Assembly: GCF_007997085.1 (NCBI RefSeq)
Contig: NZ_VORR01000014.1
Location: 1 to 64,000 of the forward strand
Source: Polaribacter sp. IC066
GTDB lineage: Bacteria; Bacteroidota; Bacteroidia; Flavobacteriales; Flavobacteriaceae
Direction: 5' to 3'
Length of the DNA: 64,000 bases
Within the stretch, counting starts at the first letter, position 1; every line of letters begins with the position of its first letter. The notes below the pieces were generated by a model. The model saw nothing but the letters and a program-made list of their open reading frames with translations. It was not told the origin of the DNA and did not search any database. This document shows, one piece after another, positions 1 through 9,278 of this stretch. The position numbers and the translations under genes were made by a program.

Positions 1-654
1 AAAACTTTACCGGAACATTACAGTCTGATGGCTATAAAGCCTATCACAATTTAACAACTAAAGGAACTATTTCTCTTTTAGGTTGCATGGCGCATGCTAG
101 GCGATATTTTGAGAAGGCATTAGATAATGACCCTAGAAGAGCAGATCACATACTGCTGCTCATTCAAAAATTATATAGAATAGAAAGAGTCTTAAAAGAA
201 AGAGAAGCGTCTGTTGCTGTAATCAAGAGATTTAGAATGCGCTATGCATTGCCAATTTTAAATGAATTAGAACTGTATTTGATTGCTCAAAAAGAGAATG
301 TATTGCCAAAAAGTTCAATAGGGATCGCCATAAGATATACCTTAAATATTTACCAGAATCTAAAATACTATATAAATGACGGGAGGTATGAAATTGACAA
401 CAATAACATTGAAAATGCGATTAGACCTTTAGCGATAGGTAGAAAAAACTACCTCTTTGCTGGAAGTCATGAATCTGCACAAAACATTGCAATGTTTTAC
501 TCCTTTTTTGCAACTTGTAAAACCTTAAACATAAATCCATATCATTGGTTAACTGATGTCATTGATCGAATCCCGGAATATAAAGCAAATAAACTAGCTG
601 AATTGTTACCTCAAAATTGGAGTAAAAGATAGTTGTACATTACAGAACGCTTAC
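1..654 (+). mobile_element. IS66-family insertion sequence, right portion
   Basis: The left part of the element lies outside the window. The visible part carries the C-terminal half of the transposase and ends at 654 in CGCTTAC. Read inward this is GTAAGCG, the terminal motif typical of IS66-family inverted repeats. The transposase stop (630-632) is 22 bases from this end, as expected for such elements. The sequence right after it (655-662, CCTTTTAA) should be one copy of the usual 8-bp target duplication; the other copy is outside the window. A reading frame of an unrelated gene resumes at 655. Confidence 0.85.
3..632 (+). CDS. IS66 family transposase, C-terminal part (5' end outside window)
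   Basis: DDE transposase of the IS66 family, which cuts and joins the element ends. The frame is open from base 3, so the start lies upstream. Visible blocks are the family hallmarks: SDGYKAYH near the left edge, GCMAHARRYF (about 85-115), IDNNNIENAIRPLAIGRKNY (about 400-450, carrying the last catalytic Glu in NNNIENAIRP) and a C-terminal IS66 tail. The early ATG at 87 is internal to the real protein. No accessory ORFs are visible because the left half is missing. Nothing in the visible part is broken, so the copy may be active. Confidence 0.93.
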   Translation, partial: NFTGTLQSDGYKAYHNLTTKGTISLLGCMAHARRYFEKALDNDPRRADHILLLIQKLYRIERVLKEREASVAVIKRFRMRYALPILNELELYLIAQKENVLPKSSIGIAIRYTLNIYQNLKYYINDGRYEIDNNNIENAIRPLAIGRKNYLFAGSHESAQNIAMFYSFFATCKTLNINPYHWLTDVIDRIPEYKANKLAELLPQNWSKR

Positions 655-1242
655 CCTTTTAAAGGCTCTGGAGACAATAAAACAAAAGCCGTAAGAAATG
701 GTGTTTCTAATATTAAAACGAATGATAAAAAGTTTCAACAATTTTTAAATAATGTAAAAAGCAAAGTAACTACCTATTATCAAAACAACTGTAATTTATA
801 TCTTACGGAAGCAGATAAATTAAATTCAAGTAAACAATATGAACAAGCACTTTTAAAGTTAATGGCTATTCCTGCTGGGGTCACAAGCTGTAATACGCAA
901 ATAAATGCAAGAATCGTACAATATTACACCAACTATTCTAACAGTATTTGTGATCAAAAAATAATAACGGCTAATGGATATTTCAGTGAAAAAGAATATG
1001 CTAAATCTTTAGAAATTTTAAGAACCGTTAATCCCGAATCTAAATGTAAAAGTGCTTCCTTAAGTTTGATGAAAAAAATTGAAGAAAAAATAGAAAAAGC
1101 AGATAAGCAATTATTAGAAATCACTAAAAAAATATACAGCGATCAGGTTGCTATAAAAAAAGCTAGATTAAAAAATATAAAAGATATTACACTTGCGTAC
1201 TATAAAAACCAACCCGACACTAATATTCATATTATCAGGTAA
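655..1242 (+). pseudogene. 3' remnant of an unknown gene split by IS66
   Basis: The frame is open from the IS end at 655 to a stop at 1242, giving about 195 residues with no signal peptide and no convincing start; the first Met is at 862. The remnant is rich in Lys, Asn and Tyr and looks helical. It contains two similar segments, each with a Cys followed by a helix (around NNCNLYLTEADKLNSSKQYE and SICDQKIITANGYFSEKEYA), like a tetratricopeptide-type repeat. I do not recognise the family. Because the frame continues directly out of the IS, the insertion most likely truncated a longer exported or periplasmic protein. The 5' part should lie left of the element. Confidence 0.7.
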
Positions 1243-1319
1243 TTTTATTTCTGATGAATTATTACATTAAAAATAACAAATAAAGTATTCATTTTTAGTT
1301 CAGTTTCGTTTTTTATTTG

Positions 1320-1352
1320 AAAGATGACTATACATTATCAATAGTCATCTTT
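1320..1352 (+). terminator. Intrinsic terminator between the IS66-split gene and recQ
   Basis: Perfect 11-bp stem AAAGATGACTA / TAGTCATCTTT with an 11-base loop, followed by a T run (1350-1356). It serves the plus-strand gene and overlaps the end of the convergent recQ. Confidence 0.75.
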
Positions 1353-1354
1353 TT

Positions 1355-3538
1355 TTAATTTCCTACTTCATTAAAAAACTTAATACGCATTAAACGCAAT
1401 TCATCTTCGTCATAATCACCATCAAATTCGTTTAAAGCCTCCTCTATATCGTCTGTTTCAGCTTCCATAAAATACTCATAAATTTCTTCTTGCTGTTCTT
1501 CATCTAACAAATCATCTATTGCATAATCAATATTTAGCTTTGTTCCAGAAAAAATAATCACCTCCATTTCCTTTATCAACTCTTTCATTTCTAATCCTTT
1601 CGATTTAGAAATATCTTCTAAAGGTAATTTTTTATCAGTATTCTGAATAACAAATAGTTTTAAACCAGAATTGACACCAGTACTTTTTACAATTAAATCA
1701 TCGGGTCTTAAAACGTCGTTTTCATCTACATACTCTGAAATTAATTTTACAAAATCTTTTCCAAATTTTCTTGCTTTCCCCTCTCCAACTCCATGTACGG
1801 TTGCAAGTTCAGCCAATGTGATGGGATATTTTAAAGCCATATCCTCTAAAGATGGATCTTGAAAAATAGCAAATGGAGGAATCCCCTGTTTGATGGCTAC
1901 TTTTTTACGCAAACTTTTTAAGATTTTAACTAACCTTTCATCCGCTACTCCTGCTGAAGTTTTCGCATTTGTAATAATTGCATTGTCATTCTCTGCATTG
2001 TAAGAATGATCTTCTGTCATCATAAAAGAAGTAGGATTTTGAATATAATTTTCTCCTTCTTTCGTCAGTTTCACAACACCATATTGTTCTATTTCCTTTT
2101 TGATAAAATGTACCACTAAAACCTGACGAATTAACGCCATCCAATACGGTGCAAATCTATCTTTACCAATACCAAAATACGGTTGTAAATGTGTTTTATG
2201 TGATGTTAATAAAGCATTTTCTTTCCCTATTATTGTGTTTACAACATCTTTAGATTTATATTTTTGTAATGTTTCTTTTACAACTTTTAAAAGTTTCACA
2301 ACATTATCTTTTGCTTCGTGTTTTTTCTTCGGATTTCTAGAGTTGTCATCCATATCTGCACCATCACCATTGATTGCGTCAAAGTCCTCACCAAAATAAT
2401 GCAACAAATATTTACGCCTGTTCATAGAAGTTTCTGCATAACCAACAACTTCTTGCAACAAAGCATGCCCAATTTCTTGCTCTGCAACGGGCTTACTTGC
2501 CATAAATTTTTCTAACTTTTCGATGTCTTTGTACGCATAAAAAGCCAAACAATAACCTTCACCATCATCTCGGCCCGCTCTACCCGTTTCTTGGTAATAG
2601 CTCTCTAAACTTTTAGGAATATCATGATGAATTACAAAACGCACATCGGGCTTGTCAATTCCCATTCCAAAAGCAATCGTTGCCACAACAACATCACAAT
2701 CTTCCATCAAAAACATATCTTGATGTCTTACTCTTGTTTTGGCATCTAAACCGGCATGATAAGGAACTGCTTTTATGCCATTTACCTGCAAAATTTGTGC
2801 AACTTCTTCTACCTTTTTACGACTTAAACAATAAATAATACCAGATTTACCTTCTCTTTGCTTAACAAAACGGATAATATCTTTATCTACCTCTTTGGTT
2901 TTAGGTCTTACCTCATAAAATAAGTTAGCTCTATTAAAAGAGGCTTTAAACCTATTTGCATCGGTAATTCCTAAAGTTTTTAAAATGTCTTCTTGCACCT
3001 TTTCTGTGGCTGTAGCTGTTAAACAAATTACAGGCACGCTGTCTATAGCGCTAATAATGTGTTTTAGATTCCTATATTCTGGTCTAAAATCGTGTCCCCA
3101 TTCAGAAATACAATGCGCTTCATCAATCGCCACAAAAGATATTTTTTGTGTTCTTAAAAATGTAACATATTCTTCTTTGATTAATGATTCTGGCGCAACA
3201 TATAACAGCTTTGTAATACCACTTGCAATATCTGCTTTTACCTGCGCTACGTCCGTTTTATTTAAAGACGAATTTAAAACATGTGCAACGCCATGTTGTT
3301 CAGAAATACCTCTTATGGCATCGACTTGATTTTTCATCAAGGCAATTAAGGGCGAAACCACAATTGCAGTTCCTTCTGCCATTAAAGCTGGCAGCTGATA
3401 ACACAAAGATTTACCACCACCTGTAGGCATAATCACAAAAGTATTATGATTATTTACAATGCTTGTTATAACTTCTTCCTGTAATCCTTTAAACTTATTA
3501 AACCCAAAAAATTTCTTAAGGGGACTATGTAAATCCAT
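1355..3538 (-). CDS. recQ: ATP-dependent DNA helicase RecQ
   Basis: 3'-5' superfamily 2 helicase acting in recombination and stalled-fork repair. The 727-residue protein has a Walker A motif TGGGKS at about 39-44, the DEAH box in AIDEAHCISEWGHDFRPEY (about 137-155), helicase motif VI in QETGRAGRD (about 340), an RQC region and an HRDC domain (about 545-625). It ends in an acidic tail (about 640-727) common in Bacteroidota RecQ. Zinc-ligand cysteines of the classical RecQ zinc-binding domain are not evident; the stretch after motif VI reads instead RRKYLLHYFGEDF. The gene stands alone and is divergent from kdsD across 136 bases. The start is the Met opening MDLHSPLKKFFGF, which matches family N-termini. 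Confidence 0.95.
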   Translation of the reverse strand: MDLHSPLKKFFGFNKFKGLQEEVITSIVNNHNTFVIMPTGGGKSLCYQLPALMAEGTAIVVSPLIALMKNQVDAIRGISEQHGVAHVLNSSLNKTDVAQVKADIASGITKLLYVAPESLIKEEYVTFLRTQKISFVAIDEAHCISEWGHDFRPEYRNLKHIISAIDSVPVICLTATATEKVQEDILKTLGITDANRFKASFNRANLFYEVRPKTKEVDKDIIRFVKQREGKSGIIYCLSRKKVEEVAQILQVNGIKAVPYHAGLDAKTRVRHQDMFLMEDCDVVVATIAFGMGIDKPDVRFVIHHDIPKSLESYYQETGRAGRDDGEGYCLAFYAYKDIEKLEKFMASKPVAEQEIGHALLQEVVGYAETSMNRRKYLLHYFGEDFDAINGDGADMDDNSRNPKKKHEAKDNVVKLLKVVKETLQKYKSKDVVNTIIGKENALLTSHKTHLQPYFGIGKDRFAPYWMALIRQVLVVHFIKKEIEQYGVVKLTKEGENYIQNPTSFMMTEDHSYNAENDNAIITNAKTSAGVADERLVKILKSLRKKVAIKQGIPPFAIFQDPSLEDMALKYPITLAELATVHGVGEGKARKFGKDFVKLISEYVDENDVLRPDDLIVKSTGVNSGLKLFVIQNTDKKLPLEDISKSKGLEMKELIKEMEVIIFSGTKLNIDYAIDDLLDEEQQEEIYEYFMEAETDDIEEALNEFDGDYDEDELRLMRIKFFNEVGN

Positions 3539-3586
3539 TCAATATTAGTTTTGTTGAAATTAAAAGACAAACCTTTAATTATATTA

Positions 3587-3617
3587 TTTGTGCAAACTTA
3601 TTTTTGTAGTAACTTTG
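3587..3617 (+). promoter_or_regulatory. Predicted promoter of the kdsD operon
   Basis: TTTG at 3587-3590, a 19-base spacer, then TAACTTTG at 3610-3617. This fits the Bacteroidota consensus (-33 TTTG, -7 TAnnTTTG) exactly. It lies 57 bases before the kdsD start. Confidence 0.7.
3593..3600 (-). promoter_or_regulatory. Predicted -7 element of recQ
   Basis: Read on the minus strand this is TAAGTTTG, matching TAnnTTTG, 54 bases upstream of recQ. No clear -33 TTTG is present. It falls inside the spacer of the kdsD promoter on the other strand, so the two promoters physically overlap. Confidence 0.45.
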
Positions 3618-3674
3618 TCTTGTAAACATATCTAAAGATATAACTTTTTTTTATTCTGATAAAATACAAAAGAC

Positions 3675-4643
3675 TTGAAAAATCAATCTTCAATTATTGC
3701 AAATGCAAAAAAAACTATTTTAGCAGAAAGTAAAGCTATCGCTAATTTAGCAAATTTAATTAATGTAGATTTTGAAAATGCCATTAAATATATATATAAT
3801 TTTAAAGGCAGAATAATTGTTACAGGTATTGGTAAAAGTGCCAATATAGCTACAAAAATTGTAGCCACTTTTAACTCTACAGGCTCGCCTGCTGTTTTTA
3901 TGCATGCAGCAGATGCTATTCATGGAGACTTAGGCAATGTTTTAGAAGACGATGTTGTTATTTGTATTTCTAAAAGTGGGAATACACCAGAAATAAAAGT
4001 GCTGGTGCCTCTAATTAAAAACTACGGAAATAAAATAATCGCTATTACGGGTAATGTAGATTCTTTTTTAGGTAAAAATGCCGATTTTACCTTAAATACT
4101 TTTGTAGAAAAAGAAGCTTGTCCTAATAATTTAGCACCAACAACAAGCACCACCGCACAATTGGTAATGGGTGATGCTTTGGCAGTTTGCTTATTAGAAT
4201 TAAAGGGTTTTACGAGCAAAGATTTTGCAAAATACCACCCAGGTGGTGCTCTAGGGAAACGCTTGTATTTGCGGGTTTCTGATCTAATAGAGCAAAATGA
4301 ATTGCCTCAAGTTAATGATAATGACTCTATTGCAAAAGTAATTATAGAGATTTCAGAAAAACGTTTAGGGGTTACAGCTGTTATAAAAGACCATAAAGTT
4401 ATTGGCATCATTACCGATGGTGATATTAGAAGGATGTTGAGTAAATCTACAAAAATAGATGATTTTGTTGCCAAAGATATCATGGGTAAAAACCCAAAAA
4501 CAATTCATAAAGACGCAATGGCAATTGAAGCTTTAGAAACTTTAGAAAATAATAGTATTACTCAAATTATAGCTGTAGATGATGACGATAATTATGCAGG
4601 AGTTGTACATTTACATGATTTAATTAAAGAAGGTATTTTTTAA
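3675..4643 (+). CDS. kdsD: D-arabinose 5-phosphate isomerase (KpsF/GutQ family)
   Basis: Converts ribulose 5-phosphate to arabinose 5-phosphate, the first step of Kdo synthesis for lipopolysaccharide. The protein has 322 residues: a SIS domain at about 35-185 (GIGKSANIATKI, then the SKSGNTPEI phosphosugar-binding loop) and two CBS domains at about 205-320. The start is TTG at 3675, after a good promoter; no ATG in the frame lies near enough to be preferred. The stop overlaps the tatC start (TAATG), so the genes are translationally coupled. The nearby lptB also belongs to LPS biogenesis. Confidence 0.93.
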   Translation: MKNQSSIIANAKKTILAESKAIANLANLINVDFENAIKYIYNFKGRIIVTGIGKSANIATKIVATFNSTGSPAVFMHAADAIHGDLGNVLEDDVVICISKSGNTPEIKVLVPLIKNYGNKIIAITGNVDSFLGKNADFTLNTFVEKEACPNNLAPTTSTTAQLVMGDALAVCLLELKGFTSKDFAKYHPGGALGKRLYLRVSDLIEQNELPQVNDNDSIAKVIIEISEKRLGVTAVIKDHKVIGIITDGDIRRMLSKSTKIDDFVAKDIMGKNPKTIHKDAMAIEALETLENNSITQIIAVDDDDNYAGVVHLHDLIKEGIF

Positions 4644-5464
4644 TGGCAGAACAACAGAAAGAAATGTCTTTTTTAGGGCATTTAGAAGAATTAAGATGGC
4701 ATTTAGTAAGAAGCGCTTCAGCAATTTTTATTTTTGCTATTATCTTTTTTATTTTTGCAGAGCAAGTGTATGACCACTTTCTACTAGCGCATTTAAAACC
4801 AGATTTTTTTACCTACAGGTTATTTTGTGATTTCTTCAGTTTATTCGGAGTGGAGAGTGATTTTTGCAGTGTTAATTTTGCCGAAAAAAAGTTACAGAGT
4901 ATTAAAGTTACCTCGCAATTAATGAACTCCATATGGTCTTCATTTATTTTGGGTGTGATCGTTTCTTTTCCTTACCTACTTTGGGAAGTTTGGCGTTTTG
5001 TTTCACCAGGTTTAACCAAAAATGAAATAAAAAGATCTAGAGGGTTTATATTTATTGCTTCCTTTCTCTTTTTTCTTGGTGTTTTATTTAGTTTTTATGT
5101 AATTGCACCCATATCTATTAACTTTTTATATAATTATCAAATTACAGATTCTATTGAAAATAGTTTTACGCTAGAATCTCATATAGGTTTAGTTACCAAT
5201 ATGTTATTAGGTGTTTCTATTTTATTTGAATTACCCGTATTAATTTATTTCTTAACAAAAATCGGACTGATTACACCAGAGTTTTTAAAGAAATACAGAA
5301 AACATGCTTTGGTTGTTGTGCTAATTGTTGCGGCAATTATTACACCTCCCGATGTTGCTAGTCAAGTTATTGTTGCAATTCCTATCTTATTTTTATATGA
5401 AATAGGGATTATAGTTTCACGAAGAGTTATTAAAAATCAAGAAAAAAATGCCAAAAAAGGTTAA
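4643..5464 (+). CDS. tatC: Sec-independent protein translocase subunit TatC
   Basis: Inner-membrane receptor of the twin-arginine translocase, which exports folded proteins. The 273 residues include the conserved N-terminal FLGHLEELR (about 10-18), the first-loop signature FVSPGLTKNE (about 118-127), a conserved Glu in ELPVLIYF, and six hydrophobic segments. The start overlaps the kdsD stop by one base and the end overlaps the next gene by 17 bases. No tatA or tatB lies next to it. An insert of about 25 residues after the first TM segment (with two Cys) is longer than in enterobacterial TatC, as is common in Flavobacteriia. Confidence 0.95.
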   Translation: MAEQQKEMSFLGHLEELRWHLVRSASAIFIFAIIFFIFAEQVYDHFLLAHLKPDFFTYRLFCDFFSLFGVESDFCSVNFAEKKLQSIKVTSQLMNSIWSSFILGVIVSFPYLLWEVWRFVSPGLTKNEIKRSRGFIFIASFLFFLGVLFSFYVIAPISINFLYNYQITDSIENSFTLESHIGLVTNMLLGVSILFELPVLIYFLTKIGLITPEFLKKYRKHALVVVLIVAAIITPPDVASQVIVAIPILFLYEIGIIVSRRVIKNQEKNAKKG

Positions 5465-5795
5465 AGAATTTAATGCGTATCGTCAGAAAATGAACGATAA
5501 AATTTTAGCTGCTGATAACAAAGTTATCAAACGTATTTTTAATTTAGATACAAATACTTTTAAAGAAGATCATCTTCCTGTAAAAACAAAAGAATTGCTT
5601 GGTTTGGTTGCATCTGCTGTTTTAAGGTGTGATGATTGTATTGCCTATCATTTAGAAACGGCATATAAAATAGGAGTTACTAAAGAAGAAATGATGGAAA
5701 CCATGTCTATTGCAACTTTGGTTGGTGGCACTATTGTAATTCCTCATTTAAGAAGAGCTCTTGAATTTTGGGAAGCTCTTGAAAGCGAGGTTTAA
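5448..5795 (+). CDS. Carboxymuconolactone decarboxylase / AhpD-like family protein
   Basis: A 115-residue all-helical protein of the CMD/AhpD fold. It carries the redox motif C61-DD-C64 with H68 (CDDCIAYH), the arrangement used by AhpD-type peroxidases and disulfide relays. That points to a thiol-based antioxidant role rather than aromatic-ring catabolism; no ring-degradation genes are nearby. It overlaps tatC by 17 bases and probably belongs to the kdsD-tatC transcript. The exact substrate cannot be read from sequence. Confidence 0.85.
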   Translation: MPKKVKEFNAYRQKMNDKILAADNKVIKRIFNLDTNTFKEDHLPVKTKELLGLVASAVLRCDDCIAYHLETAYKIGVTKEEMMETMSIATLVGGTIVIPHLRRALEFWEALESEV

Positions 5796-5936
5796 TTGTT
5801 TATTTGTTAACGTGTACTTGTTTGTGAAGGTTTTAAGAATATTGTAAAACTAGATTAAATACTTTTACACACTAAAATAATTTTGCGTTTTACAGGTACA
5901 CATTTAAACAATTCAATATTTACACAGATATAAAAT

Positions 5937-6677
5937 ATGGTTTTAAGAGCAGAAAATATTCAAAAAATTTATGGTTCTAGAAAAGTTGTAAAAGGCATTT
6001 CTTTAGAGGTAAAACAGGGTGAAATCATCGGTCTTTTAGGTCCGAATGGCGCCGGAAAAACCACCTCTTTTTATATGATTGTAGGTATGGTAAAACCAAA
6101 CAATGGTCATATTTATTTAAATGAGAAAGAAATAACCAAAGACCCTATGTACAAACGTGCTCAAAAAGGAATTGGCTATTTAGCACAAGAAGCTTCTGTT
6201 TTTAGAAAATTATCTGTAGAAGACAACATTCTGTCTGTTTTACAATTCACAGATTTATCAAAAAAAGCACAAAAAATTAAGTTAGAGTCTTTAATTGAAG
6301 AGTTTAATATTGGGCACGTGCGTAAAAATAGAGGCGATTTACTTTCTGGAGGCGAAAGGCGAAGAACAGAAATTGCTCGTTGTTTAGCTTCTGATCCCAG
6401 TTTTATTTTATTAGATGAGCCTTTTGCAGGTGTAGATCCTATTGCTGTAGAAGATATTCAAGGTATTGTTGCCCAATTAAAAAACAAAAATATTGGTATC
6501 TTAATTACCGATCATGATGTACAGGCAACTTTAGCGATTACAGATAAAACGTATTTAATGTATAATGGTAGTATTTTAAAAGAAGGTACACCAGAAGAAT
6601 TAGCTGCGGATGAAATGGTGCGCAAAGTATATTTAGGCAAGGATTTTGAACTAAAAAAGAAGAAAACTTTTCAATAG
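5937..6677 (+). CDS. lptB: LPS export ABC transporter ATP-binding protein LptB
   Basis: Cytoplasmic ATPase that powers the LptBFG complex extracting lipopolysaccharide from the inner membrane. The 246 residues carry Walker A GPNGAGKTT (about 35-43), the ABC signature LLSGGERRR (about 138-146), Walker B FILLDEPFAGVDP and the switch His in ITDHDV. The SGGERRR signature is characteristic of LptB. A short Lys-rich tail (KKKKTFQ) follows the usual end. A -7 candidate TAATTTTG lies at 5878-5885. lptF/lptG are not in the window. Confidence 0.93.
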   Translation: MVLRAENIQKIYGSRKVVKGISLEVKQGEIIGLLGPNGAGKTTSFYMIVGMVKPNNGHIYLNEKEITKDPMYKRAQKGIGYLAQEASVFRKLSVEDNILSVLQFTDLSKKAQKIKLESLIEEFNIGHVRKNRGDLLSGGERRRTEIARCLASDPSFILLDEPFAGVDPIAVEDIQGIVAQLKNKNIGILITDHDVQATLAITDKTYLMYNGSILKEGTPEELAADEMVRKVYLGKDFELKKKKTFQ

Positions 6678-6826
6678 CCTGTTGCGTATCGTTCGTTGCG
6701 TGTGCATGTAACTAAATTAATAATCAAATACGATCTAGAGAAAATTCTGCAGAAATTTTTGAGAGAATACTTATTAAAGCAGCTAATTATAAACTGTATT
6801 ACCTGTTGGCTTATATTCTTTCGTTT

Positions 6827-7199
6827 TTATTTTCTTTTTTTAGTCAAAGCCTTCACCCAATAGGTAATAATAACATCATACCCGCCAGATATAGCTCTTT
6901 CATCTTCATTTAGTTCTACAAGCCAAGTTGCAATTTTATTTCCGTTTTCATTCCATTCTTTTATTTGATCCAAAGATTCCGATTTCGTTCCGAATTGATG
7001 AGCACTGTTCCAGTAACAAAAATCGCTTTCTTATAAATAAGTCAAAACTTTTCTGCTGCGCGTCATTCATAGAAACATTCAGAAATTTAGATTCCGCTTG
7101 CATAAGTTTCGGGTTCGTGTCAATTCCACATTTAGCGAGCTTTTGTCCAATTATGTTTAATGAAACCAACAGTATTATTGCAATTACAATTTTTTTCAT
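6827..7199 (-). pseudogene. Small exported-protein gene broken by a frameshift
   Basis: From 7199 the minus strand encodes a signal-peptide-like start (MKKIVIAIILLVSLNIIGQ) and a Cys-containing region up to about FDLFIRKRF. The first frame then runs into low-quality sequence and stops at 6948. From about 7045 the neighbouring frame carries a clearly protein-like run: FCYWNSAHQFGTKSE, IKEWNENGNKIATWLVELNE, then SGGYDVIITYWVKALTKKRK, ending at a TAA at 6827-6829. The join needs a one-base shift around 7045-7060, where a TAA also sits in the second frame. The resulting product would be about 120 residues. I do not know the family. Confidence 0.6.
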
Positions 7200-7254
7200 A
7201 AGTTCAATTTCTAGTTTGCAAGCAACCGTATGAGAAATAATATTTTGTACTACT

Positions 7255-8457
7255 TTACGTATGTTTTATAGAAAAATGAAAAGAAACACCTTTTTTACGG
7301 TCTTCTCTATCTTTTACATAAATTGTGCCTCCTAATCTTTTAATAATTGACTCTACCGTGGCTAAACCTATACCTGTATTCTCGTTATTACTATTTTCTA
7401 GAGTCTCGAACATTAAGAAAATTCTTTTCCAATATTTTTCTTCAATACCAGGACCGTTATCTTTGTAAATGAAATGAAAATGTGTTTTATCCTTTTTAAA
7501 ATCTACTTGAATATTTACTTTATCTTCATTAGAAAACTTTCTAGAATTAGAAATTAAATTCTGAAAAACTTGAACCATCCCTATTTTAGAACTCTTAATA
7601 TTGATATCTAAATCATTAGAAATCAATACTATTTTATTCTCAAAATCTATATTACTTAAAATACTCTCTAAAATTGCTTTTACATTGAACTCCTCAAAAA
7701 CGATATGTTCTGCATTTACACGAGTATATTCTAAAATATCATCAACCAAACGACTCATATAAATCATTCGATTAGAAATTAAATTCACGTACTCTTCTGC
7801 CTCGGTATCTTTAAATAATTTTATGTGATCTTCTTTTAAAACATCAACCAAAAAATTAACACCGCTAATAGGCGATTTTAAATCATGTGTTAACCGATAT
7901 GCAAAATTATTTAATTGTTCGTTTAACTTTGTTGCCTTTTTATTAGATTCAAGTAGTTCGTAATTCTTTTTTCTTAACTCTAATAAAGTGACTACTTGTT
8001 TTGCTAATAGTTTTAAAGAATCTTTCTGACTTTGATTCAATTCTCTTGGCTTATTATCGATAACACACAAAGTCCCTAAAGGAAACCCCTCGGAGGTATT
8101 TAAGGGAGCTCCTGCATAAAAAACGACGTTAGGGCTGCCTGTAGTTAAAGGATTATCAAAAAAACGTTCGTCTTTTGTAGCATCATTAACAATAAATAAC
8201 TCCTCTGGGTTTAAAATGCTATGGGCACAAAAAGCAAAATCTCTTGATGTTTCTTTGGCATCTAATCCGTGTTTAGCTTTAAACCATTGTCTGTCTTTAT
8301 CAATTAAAGAAACCAGTGCAATGGGAGAATTACAAATACTAGAAGCTATTTTAGCAATAGCGTCATAATCTTCTTCAGGTAGTGAGTCTAAAATATTATA
8401 AGTACTTAAAACTCGTAACCTTTCTTCTTCATTCTCTGGAATGTTTGCTGTAATCAT
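7255..8457 (-). CDS. GAF-domain sensor histidine kinase
   Basis: A 400-residue cytoplasmic kinase with no signal peptide or membrane segment. An N-terminal GAF sensor (about 20-165, containing [18 protein letters not shown] and FCAHSI) is followed by a HisKA helix with the phospho-acceptor H191 in [11 protein letters not shown]. The HATPase domain shows the N box ([11 protein letters not shown]), the G1 box (YKDNGPGIE) and the G2 box ([10 protein letters not shown]). No response regulator gene is adjacent, so the partner is elsewhere. It sits 5 bases downstream of pssA and is probably cotranscribed. The GAF subtype resembles redox- or light-responsive sensors, but no chromophore ligand can be assigned. 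Confidence 0.9.
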   Translation of the reverse strand: MITANIPENEEERLRVLSTYNILDSLPEEDYDAIAKIASSICNSPIALVSLIDKDRQWFKAKHGLDAKETSRDFAFCAHSILNPEELFIVNDATKDERFFDNPLTTGSPNVVFYAGAPLNTSEGFPLGTLCVIDNKPRELNQSQKDSLKLLAKQVVTLLELRKKNYELLESNKKATKLNEQLNNFAYRLTHDLKSPISGVNFLVDVLKEDHIKLFKDTEAEEYVNLISNRMIYMSRLVDDILEYTRVNAEHIVFEEFNVKAILESILSNIDFENKIVLISNDLDINIKSSKIGMVQVFQNLISNSRKFSNEDKVNIQVDFKKDKTHFHFIYKDNGPGIEEKYWKRIFLMFETLENSNNENTGIGLATVESIIKRLGGTIYVKDREDRKKGVSFHFSIKHT

Positions 8458-8462
8458 AAATT

Positions 8463-9188
8463 CTAAATCTTGGGGGTTAAATTTTTTAAGACGGACAAAA
8501 CTACATATAATATTATAATTATAGGAACGGATAAATAATTAAATATAAAAATTAATAGTAGAGAAGCGATCAAGAACATATAAATAATCCAATTTTTTTG
8601 AATAGAATAGTCTTTAAACTTCATAGAAAAAAGCGGAATTTCCGCATTCATGATATACGTTAAAAGTAGTGTGATGATTATTAAAAAATAATTATTGCTA
8701 ATTAAATATTGCACAAATTCTATATCAGAATATTCTTGTATTAAGGGCAAAGAAATTACAAATAAACTCATGGCAGGCGTTGGCAAACCAATAAAGGAAT
8801 CAGATTGTCTTGTATCTAAATTAAATTTAGCCAATCGATAACAAGCACCTAAAGTTAGTAAAAGACCAACTAATGAAATGCCTAAAAAAGAATCGTCAAA
8901 AGGATTCAGCTCATCAAACAAATTATTTTGAATCATTTTAGCCATAATAACTCCAGGTACAACACCACTTGTAACCATATCTGCCAAAGAATCTAATTGT
9001 GTACCAAGCTCTCCAGAAACTTTTAACAAACGTGCTACAAAGCCATCTAAAAAATCAAATAAAATGCCAACAACTACAAACAATCCTGCGGTTTTAAAAT
9101 CGCCTTCAACGGCATAAACAGTTGCCACTGTTCCGCAAAAAAGATTACCCAAGGTTAATAAATTAGGAATGTGCTTTTTAATATTCAT
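8463..9188 (-). CDS. pssA: CDP-diacylglycerol--serine O-phosphatidyltransferase
   Basis: Membrane enzyme making phosphatidylserine, the precursor of phosphatidylethanolamine. The CDP-alcohol phosphotransferase motif is complete: D48-G49-x2-A52-R53-x8-G62-x3-D66-x3-D70. The 241 residues contain several hydrophobic helices, and the N-terminus [16 protein letters not shown] is typical of bacterial type II enzymes. It is the first gene of a two-gene unit with the GAF kinase and is divergent from the hydrolase at 9279. A decarboxylase (psd) is not in the window. Confidence 0.94.
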   Translation of the reverse strand: MNIKKHIPNLLTLGNLFCGTVATVYAVEGDFKTAGLFVVVGILFDFLDGFVARLLKVSGELGTQLDSLADMVTSGVVPGVIMAKMIQNNLFDELNPFDDSFLGISLVGLLLTLGACYRLAKFNLDTRQSDSFIGLPTPAMSLFVISLPLIQEYSDIEFVQYLISNNYFLIIITLLLTYIMNAEIPLFSMKFKDYSIQKNWIIYMFLIASLLLIFIFNYLSVPIIIILYVVLSVLKNLTPKI

Positions 9189-9278
9189 AAAACTGATTTT
9201 TAGCTAAAATAGCAAAATGAAATTTCTTAATTTTCTAAATGAATAAATATTTATCATATTTGTAAAAAAAATAAAGCT

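Noticed and set aside
2985-3426. Open frames on the plus strand inside recQ
   Set aside because: They lie opposite a complete, motif-rich recQ and have no recognisable composition or start.
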